From positions 1 to 64,000 of the forward strand of contig JAFLTS010000002.1 in the NCBI GenBank assembly GCA_022509185.1: 64,000 nt of DNA. Reading direction: 5' to 3'. Positions within the stretch are counted from its first letter, which is position 1. Each line of letters opens with the position of its first letter. Both the position numbers and the translations under genes were made by a program. The DNA is from Muribaculaceae bacterium. Lineage in GTDB: Bacteria; Bacteroidota; Bacteroidia; Bacteroidales; Muribaculaceae. Positions 52,000-59,210 of this stretch are shown here, in pieces. Under the pieces are notes generated by a model. It saw nothing but the letters and a program-made list of their open reading frames with translations, was not told the DNA's origin and searched no databases.

Positions 52000-53361
52000 A
52001 TGATTATGAATTCTCTCACCCAATATATCGATCTTTTCGATCATCACAGGGATCTGGTAGACAAGGGAAGCTGCGAGGTGATGAATGCTCTCAGGTCTGA
52101 AGCTTTGGATATCCTAAAAAATTCAGAACTACCACGAAAGGGTAGTGAAAATTATGAGACTATAGACCTTCCCGCTATTCTTGCACCCGATTTCGGATTA
52201 AATTTGGCACGTCTTGATATTGATGTGAATTCTTCCGCACCGTTCCAGTGTGGTGTGCCTCATCTTTCACCATCTATCTTCTTTTTTAGAAACGATTTAT
52301 ATGCGGAAGCAGCGAATGCCTCCGAAAATCTGCCGGAAGGTGTTTTTGTGGGTAGTTTAAAGAGATTTTGCATGGAATTCCCAATCGAGGCCAAAAAATT
52401 TTATGGACACATAGCCGATATGCGGAATCCCATAGTGGCTCTAAATACTCTTTTTGCCCAGGATGGAATAGTGGTGCATGTAAAAGAAGGCGTGAAATGT
52501 GAGAAACCTATTCAGATTGTAGGTATTCTGGAAAACGGAATGCCTCTGATGGCGGTTAGACGTCTCCTCATCATCGCTGAAAAGGATTCTGAAATAAAGC
52601 TTCTGGTTTGTGACCACACGCAGAACAATGAAACAGAATTCCTTAACCTCATCGTTTCGGAGATAATAGCGGAAGAAAATTCCTCGATAGAAATTTGCGA
52701 AATGGAGGAGTCTTCCCAGAAAACATCCCGTCTTTCAGCAGCTTATGTGGCACAGGGTCGTGAAAGCCATGTGTCGGCTACAGGTGTCACTTTATACAAT
52801 GGAATAACCAGGAATGAATATCATTGTTCCTTCACGGGTCCTGACGCACATCTGAAACTCTCCGGCATGGCCATTGAAGACCGCCAACGTATGATTGACA
52901 CCTACTCCGTAGTGACTCATACCTTGCCGGGTTGTCACACTGATGAATTGTTTAAATATGTGGCTGATGATGAGGCCGTAGCCACTTTCTCCGGTCTGAT
53001 CAAGGTGATGAAGGGCGCTTCAAAGACTGAAGCTTTCCAAAATAACCGCAACATTATCGGTAATGAAGGTGCGAGGGTTTATTCGAAACCCACTCTGGAA
53101 ATCTATGATGATGATGTGAAATGCAGCCATGGATCAGCTATCGGTCAGCTTGACCAGAAACAGATCTTTTATATGCGTACCCGAGGACTTTCAGAAGAAC
53201 AGGCAAGATTTTTGTTGAAACAGGCTTTCATGGCAGATGTGATCGATGGAATATCGATGCCTGATTTCCGATTGAGGCTCCACGCCTTAGTTGAACGAAG
53301 ATTTGCCCGCGGGGAACGCAACTGTAATTCCTGCAAAAACCTGTGCATTCCCAATGATTGA
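52000..53361 (+). CDS. sufD: Fe-S cluster assembly protein SufD
   Basis: The 453-residue protein belongs to the SufB/SufD beta-helix family (segments GVTLYNGITRNEYHC, YSVVTHTLPGCHTDELFKYV, DDVKCSHGSAIGQLD and EEQARFLLKQAF). Length and the lack of the SufB-specific long N-terminal region place it as SufD. It ends with a Cys cluster CNSCKNLC. A second ATG at 52006 is an equally good start. Its stop overlaps the sufS start by 8 bp. Confidence 0.93.
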   Translation: MIMNSLTQYIDLFDHHRDLVDKGSCEVMNALRSEALDILKNSELPRKGSENYETIDLPAILAPDFGLNLARLDIDVNSSAPFQCGVPHLSPSIFFFRNDLYAEAANASENLPEGVFVGSLKRFCMEFPIEAKKFYGHIADMRNPIVALNTLFAQDGIVVHVKEGVKCEKPIQIVGILENGMPLMAVRRLLIIAEKDSEIKLLVCDHTQNNETEFLNLIVSEIIAEENSSIEICEMEESSQKTSRLSAAYVAQGRESHVSATGVTLYNGITRNEYHCSFTGPDAHLKLSGMAIEDRQRMIDTYSVVTHTLPGCHTDELFKYVADDEAVATFSGLIKVMKGASKTEAFQNNRNIIGNEGARVYSKPTLEIYDDDVKCSHGSAIGQLDQKQIFYMRTRGLSEEQARFLLKQAFMADVIDGISMPDFRLRLHALVERRFARGERNCNSCKNLCIPND

Positions 53362-54568
53362 TACAGATAAAATAAGAAGGGATTTCCCTATCTTACAACG
53401 CAGTGTGGCAGGGAAACCTTTGGTTTATCTGGATAACACTGCCACTTCCCAGGCCCCCTCCCGGGTAGTGAGGGAAATTGAACGTATATACTCGGGGATG
53501 AGGGCGAATGTGCATCGGGGGGTGCATACTTTATCTCAGGAAATGACAAATCTTCAGGAATCCTGTCGGGAGAAAGTAAGGCAATTTATCAACGCTTCCT
53601 CAATAGAAGAGATAATTTTTACCCGTGGTACCACTGAATCTATAAATTTAGTGGCAAATTCATTCGGAGGCACCTTCAAAAAGGGAGACGAAATAATTCT
53701 CACTGTCATGGAACATCATGCCAATATCGTTCCATGGCAACTTTTGCGTGACCGCACCGGTATTGAGCTGAAAATTGTTGATATCGATGATAAAGGCCAA
53801 CTGGATCTAAATCAATACAAGTCTTTGTTCTCTCCACGTACCGTTTTGGCCTCTTTCTGCCATGTAAGCAATGTCTTGGGGACTATCAATCCGGTCAAGG
53901 AGATGACTTCTTATGCCAAAAGCCGGGGAGTAGCTGTCTTGATTGATGGAGCTCAGGTTGCTCCGCATCTTAAAATTGATGTGAAAGATCTTAACTGTGA
54001 TTTCTACGCTTTCTCTGCCCATAAAATGTATGGACCTTCGGGAGTGGGTGTGCTTTACGGACGAAAGGAATTATTGGGAAAGATGCCACCCTGGCAAGGA
54101 GGCGGGGAAATGATTTCAGTAGTGACTTTTGATAAAACAACATACGCCGACCTTCCTTTCAAATTTGAAGCAGGAACTCCTGATTACATTGGAATCGCTG
54201 CCTTTGCAAAAGCAATAGAATTTATAGATGAGATCGGCATGAAGCAAATGGAAGCCCATGAGACTCAGCTTTGCAGAAAAGCTGAAGAGGGACTTCAGGA
54301 AATATCGGGTATCAAAATTTATGGTAATGCAACGGATAAGGGACCGGTTTTGTCATTCCTCCTTGAAGGTGTGCATCCCTACGATATGGGTATGCTTCTT
54401 GATAAACAAGGTGTGGAAGTACGCACAGGCCATCATTGTGCCATGCCTTTGATGGAACGTCTCGGTATTCCGGGCACAGTGAGAGCCTCTTTTGCTGTTT
54501 ACAATACTATGAAGGAAGTGGAAATTTTTATCGCGGCAGTCAAACGTGCCGCCGATATTCTTCGTTAA
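53354..54568 (+). CDS. sufS: Cysteine desulfurase SufS
   Basis: The roughly 404-residue PLP enzyme releases sulfur from cysteine for Fe-S assembly. The PLP lysine is Lys224 in FSAHKMYGPSGVGVLYG, and the persulfide-forming cysteine is near residue 362 in RTGHHCAMPLMERL, as in group II desulfurases. The ATG at 53354 starts MIDTDKIRRDFPIL; the longer frame from 53291 lies inside sufD. No sufE or sufU gene follows; the next gene is convergent. Confidence 0.95.
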   Translation: MIDTDKIRRDFPILQRSVAGKPLVYLDNTATSQAPSRVVREIERIYSGMRANVHRGVHTLSQEMTNLQESCREKVRQFINASSIEEIIFTRGTTESINLVANSFGGTFKKGDEIILTVMEHHANIVPWQLLRDRTGIELKIVDIDDKGQLDLNQYKSLFSPRTVLASFCHVSNVLGTINPVKEMTSYAKSRGVAVLIDGAQVAPHLKIDVKDLNCDFYAFSAHKMYGPSGVGVLYGRKELLGKMPPWQGGGEMISVVTFDKTTYADLPFKFEAGTPDYIGIAAFAKAIEFIDEIGMKQMEAHETQLCRKAEEGLQEISGIKIYGNATDKGPVLSFLLEGVHPYDMGMLLDKQGVEVRTGHHCAMPLMERLGIPGTVRASFAVYNTMKEVEIFIAAVKRAADILR

Positions 54569-55449
54569 TGTTTTTTCCGGATATAACGGTGACGTTTCTC
54601 AGCTTCTAATTCTTCCGCGTATTTATTAGGGAAATCAAACTTAACCCTGGGATGTATCATGGCCCAGATCACTAATGCGCATCCTAGTAAAACAAAGGGT
54701 ATACTCAGGAGTTGTCCCTGATTTATGCCGTATGTGGCTATCATCTCGTTTTCCCAGTCTACCTGAACATTCTTGATATATTCTATAAAAAAACGAGGAA
54801 GGAAAATTCCGATAAAAAAAACGCCGGTGATGAGATAGGGACGTTCCTGGGCATTCTTGCGCCAGTACATCCACATCAAGAGTGCAAAGAGTATAAAATA
54901 ACAGGTAGCCTCATATATCTGAGTGGGATGTTTTGGCACCGTCTCTCCGTTTCTTTCAAAGACAAATCCCCAGGGAAGATCGGTTTCCCCACCATATATT
55001 TCACTGTTCATTAGATTACCCAACCTGATTAGTCCTCCTACAAGAGCTATCGCAATCACTAACTTATCGAAAGTCCATGAGGCCGGTTTCTTCGTGACAA
55101 ACCATGAAAACAGGAATACGGCTATAATTATAGCGATTGTACCTCCATGGGAAGCCAGGCCTCCGTTCCATACTTTCGGGATTTCTGATAAATGTTGGGA
55201 ATAATAGTCCCACTCATAGAAAAACACATGCCCCAACCTTGCTCCTATAATAGTTGCCACCACCACATACGCAAGCAAGATTCCGAGCCATTTTTCCGGA
55301 GCCCCTTCATGTTTAAACATTCGGGCCACAATATTATATCCGATTATGAAACCTACAGCGAAAGCAAGGCCATACCACCTTACAGAAAAAGAACCCAAAC
55401 TAAAGAATTCAGGGCTCGCATTCCAGCTGATAAAATCAAGCACTCCCAA
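54565..55449 (-). CDS. lgt: Prolipoprotein diacylglyceryl transferase Lgt
   Basis: The 294-residue polytopic enzyme moves diacylglycerol from phosphatidylglycerol to the lipobox cysteine of prolipoproteins. Key motifs: RWYGLAFAVGFIIGY, GLASHGGTIAI, and RLGNLMNSEIYG with KHPTQIYEATCYF. It is required for the fimbrial lipoproteins encoded in this window. Its 3' end overlaps the convergent sufS by 4 bp, and it starts 5 bp after the upstream unknown gene. Confidence 0.93.
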   Translation of the reverse strand: MGVLDFISWNASPEFFSLGSFSVRWYGLAFAVGFIIGYNIVARMFKHEGAPEKWLGILLAYVVVATIIGARLGHVFFYEWDYYSQHLSEIPKVWNGGLASHGGTIAIIIAVFLFSWFVTKKPASWTFDKLVIAIALVGGLIRLGNLMNSEIYGGETDLPWGFVFERNGETVPKHPTQIYEATCYFILFALLMWMYWRKNAQERPYLITGVFFIGIFLPRFFIEYIKNVQVDWENEMIATYGINQGQLLSIPFVLLGCALVIWAMIHPRVKFDFPNKYAEELEAEKRHRYIRKKH

Positions 55450-55454
55450 TTTTA

Positions 55455-55988
55455 TTATATCAATTGAAGAAGATGAAGTTCATCGAAGATTTCTCTTCCG
55501 GAAAAAGAGCGTTTCAGGGAAATAATCCTTGCAAATTCATCGATAGCTGAATGCATCCTGGGATTTCTGAACACTCTTAATGCCCGTGCCATTGCATGAT
55601 CATACAATCTTTCAATTTCATCATCCTCTAAAGCGCACGTTTCCTGTCCCTCTTCGAGAACAATATCATAAATCTCCTTCATAATATCTTTGGGAGCCTC
55701 CTCTTTGAGTCTCACCAATGATCTTGCCAACACATTTCCCACCACCATTGAAGTGGTGATATGAAAATTAGCAACAAGATTATCCCAAGTAGATTTAGGA
55801 GAAATCGATGGAGAACCGGAGAAATAATAAGCGTGAGAGAATTCTACCATAGGCCCGTCAGTGTCTATGGTTACATTAGCCACCCTGTCTATTGCATCAA
55901 GATTAGCCAAAGCTATCATCATGCCGGCCAAGCCGTAAGCACGGTCGTCTTCATTAAGATAGGATAAGGAAAATTTTTGTTTGCTCAT
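55455..55988 (-). CDS. Unknown 177-residue protein upstream of lgt
   Basis: No family is recognised. The first half is strand-rich (ANVTIDTDGPMVEFSHAYYFSGSPSISPKSTW) and the second half helical and acidic (EEGQETCALEDDEIERLYDHAMARALRVF). No signal peptide or membrane helix is seen, so it is probably cytoplasmic. Its ATG lies 3 nt after the U-tract of an intrinsic terminator (55989-56026), so expression may depend on read-through from the tRNA-rpsT unit. It is followed directly by lgt. Confidence 0.7.
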   Translation of the reverse strand: MSKQKFSLSYLNEDDRAYGLAGMMIALANLDAIDRVANVTIDTDGPMVEFSHAYYFSGSPSISPKSTWDNLVANFHITTSMVVGNVLARSLVRLKEEAPKDIMKEIYDIVLEEGQETCALEDDEIERLYDHAMARALRVFRNPRMHSAIDEFARIISLKRSFSGREIFDELHLLQLI

Positions 55989-55989
55989 T

Positions 55990-56026
55990 TTAAAAAATAG
56001 GCCGGGACTATTTCGAGCCGCCGGCC
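55990..56026 (-). terminator. Intrinsic terminator after the tRNA-rpsT unit
   Basis: On the minus strand, GGCCGG (56026-56021) pairs with CCGGCC (56005-56000) and is followed by TATTTTTT. The U-tract ends just before the start codon at 55988. This is a good match for a Rho-independent terminator. Confidence 0.7.
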
Positions 56027-56040
56027 TTCCGGTTAATTAG

Positions 56041-56112
56041 TAGTCCATAGCAGAGTCGAACTGCTCTTTAGAGAATGAAAATCTCTCGTCCTAACCGATA
56101 GACGAATGGACC
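56041..56112 (-). tRNA. tRNA-Glu (UUC), downstream copy
   Basis: The 72-nt sequence folds as a cloverleaf. The anticodon stem AGAGA/TCTCT holds loop TTTTCAT with anticodon TTC. The T-arm contains AGTTCGACTC. The acceptor stem is GGTCCAT with ATGGACT (the first pair is G-U). CCA is not encoded. It is near-identical to the copy at 56404-56475. Confidence 0.95.
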
Positions 56113-56123
56113 ATTATATTTTT

Positions 56124-56378
56124 TTATGCGAGCTTATTGATGTAGTGCTCGAGTCCGCTGCAAAGATTTGCCGCTTTGTTTTTTGAAATTATATTCTTGC
56201 GACCTAAACGTTGTAAAAGTGCACTTACTTTATTGTAGGCTTCCTGAGCTTCCTTCTTATCGGTCATCTTTCTGATTTTTCTCACAGCGTTTCTTGCTGT
56301 TTTTGCCCAATAACGGTTCTCAAGTCTCCTCTTTTCTGCTTGGCGGATCCTTTTAAGTGATGATTTATGATTTGCCAT
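56124..56378 (-). CDS. rpsT: Ribosomal protein bS20
   Basis: The product has 84 residues. The start is the ATG at 56378 ([18 protein letters not shown]), since a longer frame to 56411 enters the upstream tRNA. The strongly basic helical sequence with [13 protein letters not shown] and the N-terminal NHKSSLKR motif is typical of bS20, which binds 16S rRNA early in 30S assembly. It lies between two tRNA-Glu genes and shares their promoter. Confidence 0.95.
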   Translation of the reverse strand: MANHKSSLKRIRQAEKRRLENRYWAKTARNAVRKIRKMTDKKEAQEAYNKVSALLQRLGRKNIISKNKAANLCSGLEHYINKLA

Positions 56379-56403
56379 CTTAAGTTTCTTGTCTTTGGTT
56401 TTG

Positions 56404-56475
56404 TAGCCCATAGCAGAGTCGAACTGCTCTTTAGAGAATGAAAATCTCTCGTCCTAACCGATAGACGAATGGGCC
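56404..56475 (-). tRNA. tRNA-Glu (UUC), upstream copy
   Basis: The 72-nt cloverleaf is identical to the other copy except at acceptor pair 3-70, here C-G (GGCCCAT with ATGGGCT) instead of T-A. The change is compensatory on both strands, so both genes look functional. CCA is not encoded. Confidence 0.95.
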
Positions 56476-56494
56476 TTCGCTTTTATTCGCGGTG

Positions 56495-56525
56495 CAAAGG
56501 TAAGCTGAATTAATTAATTTTCCAA
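56495..56525 (-). promoter_or_regulatory. Promoter of the tRNA-Glu-rpsT-tRNA-Glu unit
   Basis: On the minus strand: TTG (56525-56523), a 20-nt spacer, TACCTTTG (56502-56495), a full consensus, about 20 nt before the first tRNA. Confidence 0.8.
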
Positions 56526-56858
56526 ATTTCTTGACTAAAAAGAATATATTTATATCCGTATTGCATCTTTAAGCGGTTATTTGGTGTTCTTTAGAATTTG
56601 CTTCTTCTATTCTAAAGATCAAGCCTAAATACTCACAGGATAGAAAGAAGGGAATTACGTTTCCTACATCTACTGGAATACATCGTATTTCAGTCATTAC
56701 TTTTCGTACAAGCGAGACGTGTGTCTATACATTTGAACGGGGATAATCACAATAAAACATCACGGATATTATTGCGGATATTCAATTTATTTTACTCTAA
56801 AAGTATTTTTATACAAGTCTTTTGTACTTTTAGCATTTATTTTTATTACCCTTTTCAC
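56526..56858. other. Long intergenic region without a gene
   Basis: Between the tRNA promoter and the pta promoter I see no protein-like open frame and no further RNA gene. The only recognisable content is the dispersed repeat C copy at 56706-56780 and AT-rich flanks. Confidence 0.7.
56706..56780 (+). repeat. Dispersed repeat C, copy 2 (decayed palindrome)
   Basis: ACGTGTGTCTATAC, ATTTGAACGGGGATAATC, and AATAAAACAT follow one another as in the copy at 3011-3085. The left arm of the palindrome (CAAGCGAGA) has decayed and no longer pairs well. It lies about 53 kb from copy 1. Confidence 0.7.
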
Positions 56859-56866
56859 TAAATTTG
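56859..56866 (+). promoter_or_regulatory. -7 box of the pta-ackA operon
   Basis: TAAATTTG lies 36 nt before the pta ATG at 56903. A TTG at the expected distance is not seen. Confidence 0.55.
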
Positions 56867-56902
56867 CATTAACCTCGACTAAAGATTAAAAAACAATATA
56901 CC

Positions 56903-57916
56903 ATGACACTTTTTGAACGTCTCACTAAGAAAGCACAGGAACACCCTCAGCGTCTGGTGCTCCCTGAATCAAAAGAACCCCGCACTTTGATGGCGGCTCA
57001 ACAAATTATCGAGAAAAAGGCTGCCAATGTTATTTTTATAGGTAAAAAAGAAGAAATTCTGGAAGAAGCAGCCAAACTTGGTCTATCAAAAATCGGAGAG
57101 GCTGAGTTCATTGATTGCGATGATGCTAAGGAAACAGAAAATTATGCAGAACTTTTCTATGAACTTAGAAAATCAAAAGGTGTGACTCTCCAGGACGCAA
57201 GATATACGGTAAAGAATCCTCTTTATTTGGGTTGTCTTCTTATCAAAGCAGGTAAAGCCGATGCCATGGTGGCCGGCGCACTGAGTCCCACATCAAGTGT
57301 ACTTCGTGCAGCGTTCCAAGTTTTAAAAACCAAACCGGGCATTTCCGTGGTGAGCGGAGCATTTATAATGCTTCTTCCGGAAAATGTGAATTTCGGAGAA
57401 AACCATATGCTCGTGTTTGCTGATTGCGCAGTAATTCCGGATCCAACAGCCGAGGAACTTGCTCAAATCGCCATTGCTACAGCTAAGACAACAAAAGATA
57501 TTGCAGGTCTTGATCCTGTGGTGGCTCTTCTCAGTTTCTCAACTAAGGGCAGCGCTTCTCATGCAAGAGTAGACAAAGTGAAAGAAGCTTTGGAAATAGC
57601 ACATAAACTTGATCCCACCCTTAAGCTTGACGGTGAATTGCAGAGTGATGCCGCGATTGTCCCTTCAGTCGGTAAACTTAAAGCTCCGGAAAGCCAAGTG
57701 GCAGGACATGCCAACACTCTGATTTTCCCATCTTTGGAAACCGGAAATATTGCCTACAAACTTGTACAACGTCTGGCCGGTGCGGGTGCCGTTGGACCAA
57801 TATTACAAGGTTTGGCAGCTCCTGTTAACGATCTGTCAAGAGGCGCAACAGTGGAAGATATAGTTAACACCATCATAGTGACATGTAATCAGGCTATTGG
57901 CGACAAAGGTCTCTAA
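56903..57916 (+). CDS. pta: Phosphate acetyltransferase
   Basis: The 337-residue enzyme interconverts acetyl-CoA and acetyl phosphate. It is the short form without the N-terminal DRTGG domain of enterobacterial Pta. Motifs include RLVLPESKEPRTLMAAQ, ADAMVAGALSPTSSVLRA, SGAFIMLLPE and ANTLIFPSLETGNIAYKL. Together with ackA it makes acetate and ATP in fermentation. Confidence 0.95.
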   Translation: MTLFERLTKKAQEHPQRLVLPESKEPRTLMAAQQIIEKKAANVIFIGKKEEILEEAAKLGLSKIGEAEFIDCDDAKETENYAELFYELRKSKGVTLQDARYTVKNPLYLGCLLIKAGKADAMVAGALSPTSSVLRAAFQVLKTKPGISVVSGAFIMLLPENVNFGENHMLVFADCAVIPDPTAEELAQIAIATAKTTKDIAGLDPVVALLSFSTKGSASHARVDKVKEALEIAHKLDPTLKLDGELQSDAAIVPSVGKLKAPESQVAGHANTLIFPSLETGNIAYKLVQRLAGAGAVGPILQGLAAPVNDLSRGATVEDIVNTIIVTCNQAIGDKGL

Positions 57917-57941
57917 AAATATCTAATTCAAAATATTAACC

Positions 57942-59141
57942 ATGAAGATTCTTGTTCTCAACTGCGGTAGCAGTAGCGTGAAATATAAACTGATTGACTC
58001 TGACACAAAAAAAGTGCTCGCAGAAGGCGGAGTGGAAAAAATAGGTCTACCTGATTCCTTCCTGAAATTCAAGAAACCTGACGGGGGAAAAGAAACCATC
58101 TTTACTCCCATGCCTACGGCTAAGGAGGCTGTAAAAAATATACTTGATCTACTCACGGACTCTAAGAACGGTGTAGTGAAGCATCTGGATGAAATAGAGG
58201 CCGTGGGCCACAGGGTGGTGCATGGAATGGAAGATTTCAGTGAATCTGTATTGATCACTCCTGATGTAATCAAGAAAGTGAAGGAAGCATATAGCGTGGC
58301 TCCTCTTCACAATCCCGCTAATGTAACAGGTATCGAAGCCGTGGAATCTCTTATTCCCAATGTGCCTCAGGTTGCTGTGTTCGACACTGCTTTTCATCAG
58401 ACTATGCCCAAAAAGGCCTATATGTATGCCCTGCCCTATGATTTATATGAAAAATACGGCGTGAGAAGATATGGTTTCCATGGAACAAGCCACCGCTATG
58501 TGTCCAAAAGAGCCTGTGAATTCCTTGGTCTTCCTTATGAAAAACAAAGGATAATCACCTGCCATATAGGAAACGGAGGCAGTATTACAGCTATTCGCGA
58601 CGGTGTAAGCGTTGACACCTCAATGGGTCTTACTCCGACTGAGGGGCTCATGATGGGCACTCGTTCCGGAGATGTAGACCCCGGTGCTTTGATTTATCTT
58701 ATGGAACGCGAAAACCTCGATGCAGCAGGTCTGAGCAAATTGGTGAATAAACAGAGCGGAGTATTGGGTATCTCAGGCAAATCAAGCGATATGAGAGATA
58801 TTGAGGAAGCTATTGAAAAGGGTTATGACAGAGCCAAACTCGCCCTGGAAATGTATGAATACAGGATTATAAAGTATATCGGCCAATATGTGGCAGTATT
58901 GGGCGGAGTAGATATAATAGTATTCACCGGGGGTGTCGGAGAAAACCAGATACGCACAAGAGAGGCGATATGTAAACAATTTGAATTCCTTGGCCTCACT
59001 TTCGATGCAGAAGCAAATAAGGTAAGAGGTAAGGAAATAGAGATCTCCGGCAAAGATTCTAAAGTGCATGTAGTGGTGATTCCCACAGATGAAGAGCTTA
59101 TGATAGCCCAAGACACAGCTAAGATTGTTTCAGGAAAATAA
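57942..59141 (+). CDS. ackA: Acetate kinase
   Basis: The 399-residue enzyme transfers the phosphoryl group between acetyl phosphate and ADP. Motifs: VLNCGSSSVKYKL at the start, GHRVVHG, DTAFHQTMP, YGFHGTSHRYVS, ITCHIGNGGSITAI, and DTSMGLTPTEGLMMGTRSGD. It follows pta after 25 bp and is followed by a strong terminator. Confidence 0.97.
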   Translation: MKILVLNCGSSSVKYKLIDSDTKKVLAEGGVEKIGLPDSFLKFKKPDGGKETIFTPMPTAKEAVKNILDLLTDSKNGVVKHLDEIEAVGHRVVHGMEDFSESVLITPDVIKKVKEAYSVAPLHNPANVTGIEAVESLIPNVPQVAVFDTAFHQTMPKKAYMYALPYDLYEKYGVRRYGFHGTSHRYVSKRACEFLGLPYEKQRIITCHIGNGGSITAIRDGVSVDTSMGLTPTEGLMMGTRSGDVDPGALIYLMERENLDAAGLSKLVNKQSGVLGISGKSSDMRDIEEAIEKGYDRAKLALEMYEYRIIKYIGQYVAVLGGVDIIVFTGGVGENQIRTREAICKQFEFLGLTFDAEANKVRGKEIEISGKDSKVHVVVIPTDEELMIAQDTAKIVSGK

Positions 59142-59161
59142 TCTTATACAATATACCCGTC

Positions 59162-59194
59162 AAAAAAGGGCGTTGAAAATTCAACGCCCTTTTT
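59162..59194. terminator. Bidirectional terminator between ackA and the GH13 gene
   Basis: AAAAAAGGGCGTTGA pairs with TCAACGCCCTTTTT around a short AAAAT loop. The 10-bp GC-rich stem is flanked by A- and T-runs, so it can terminate on both strands. Confidence 0.9.
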
Positions 59195-59210
59195 GATATC
59201 TTAGGAATAT

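Noticed and set aside
53291-53353. Upstream start for sufS
   Set aside because: It lies inside sufD and adds residues absent from SufS proteins; MIDTDKI at 53354 is a normal start.
56379-56411. Extended rpsT start
   Set aside because: It begins within the upstream tRNA; MANHKSS at 56378 is the conserved bS20 start.
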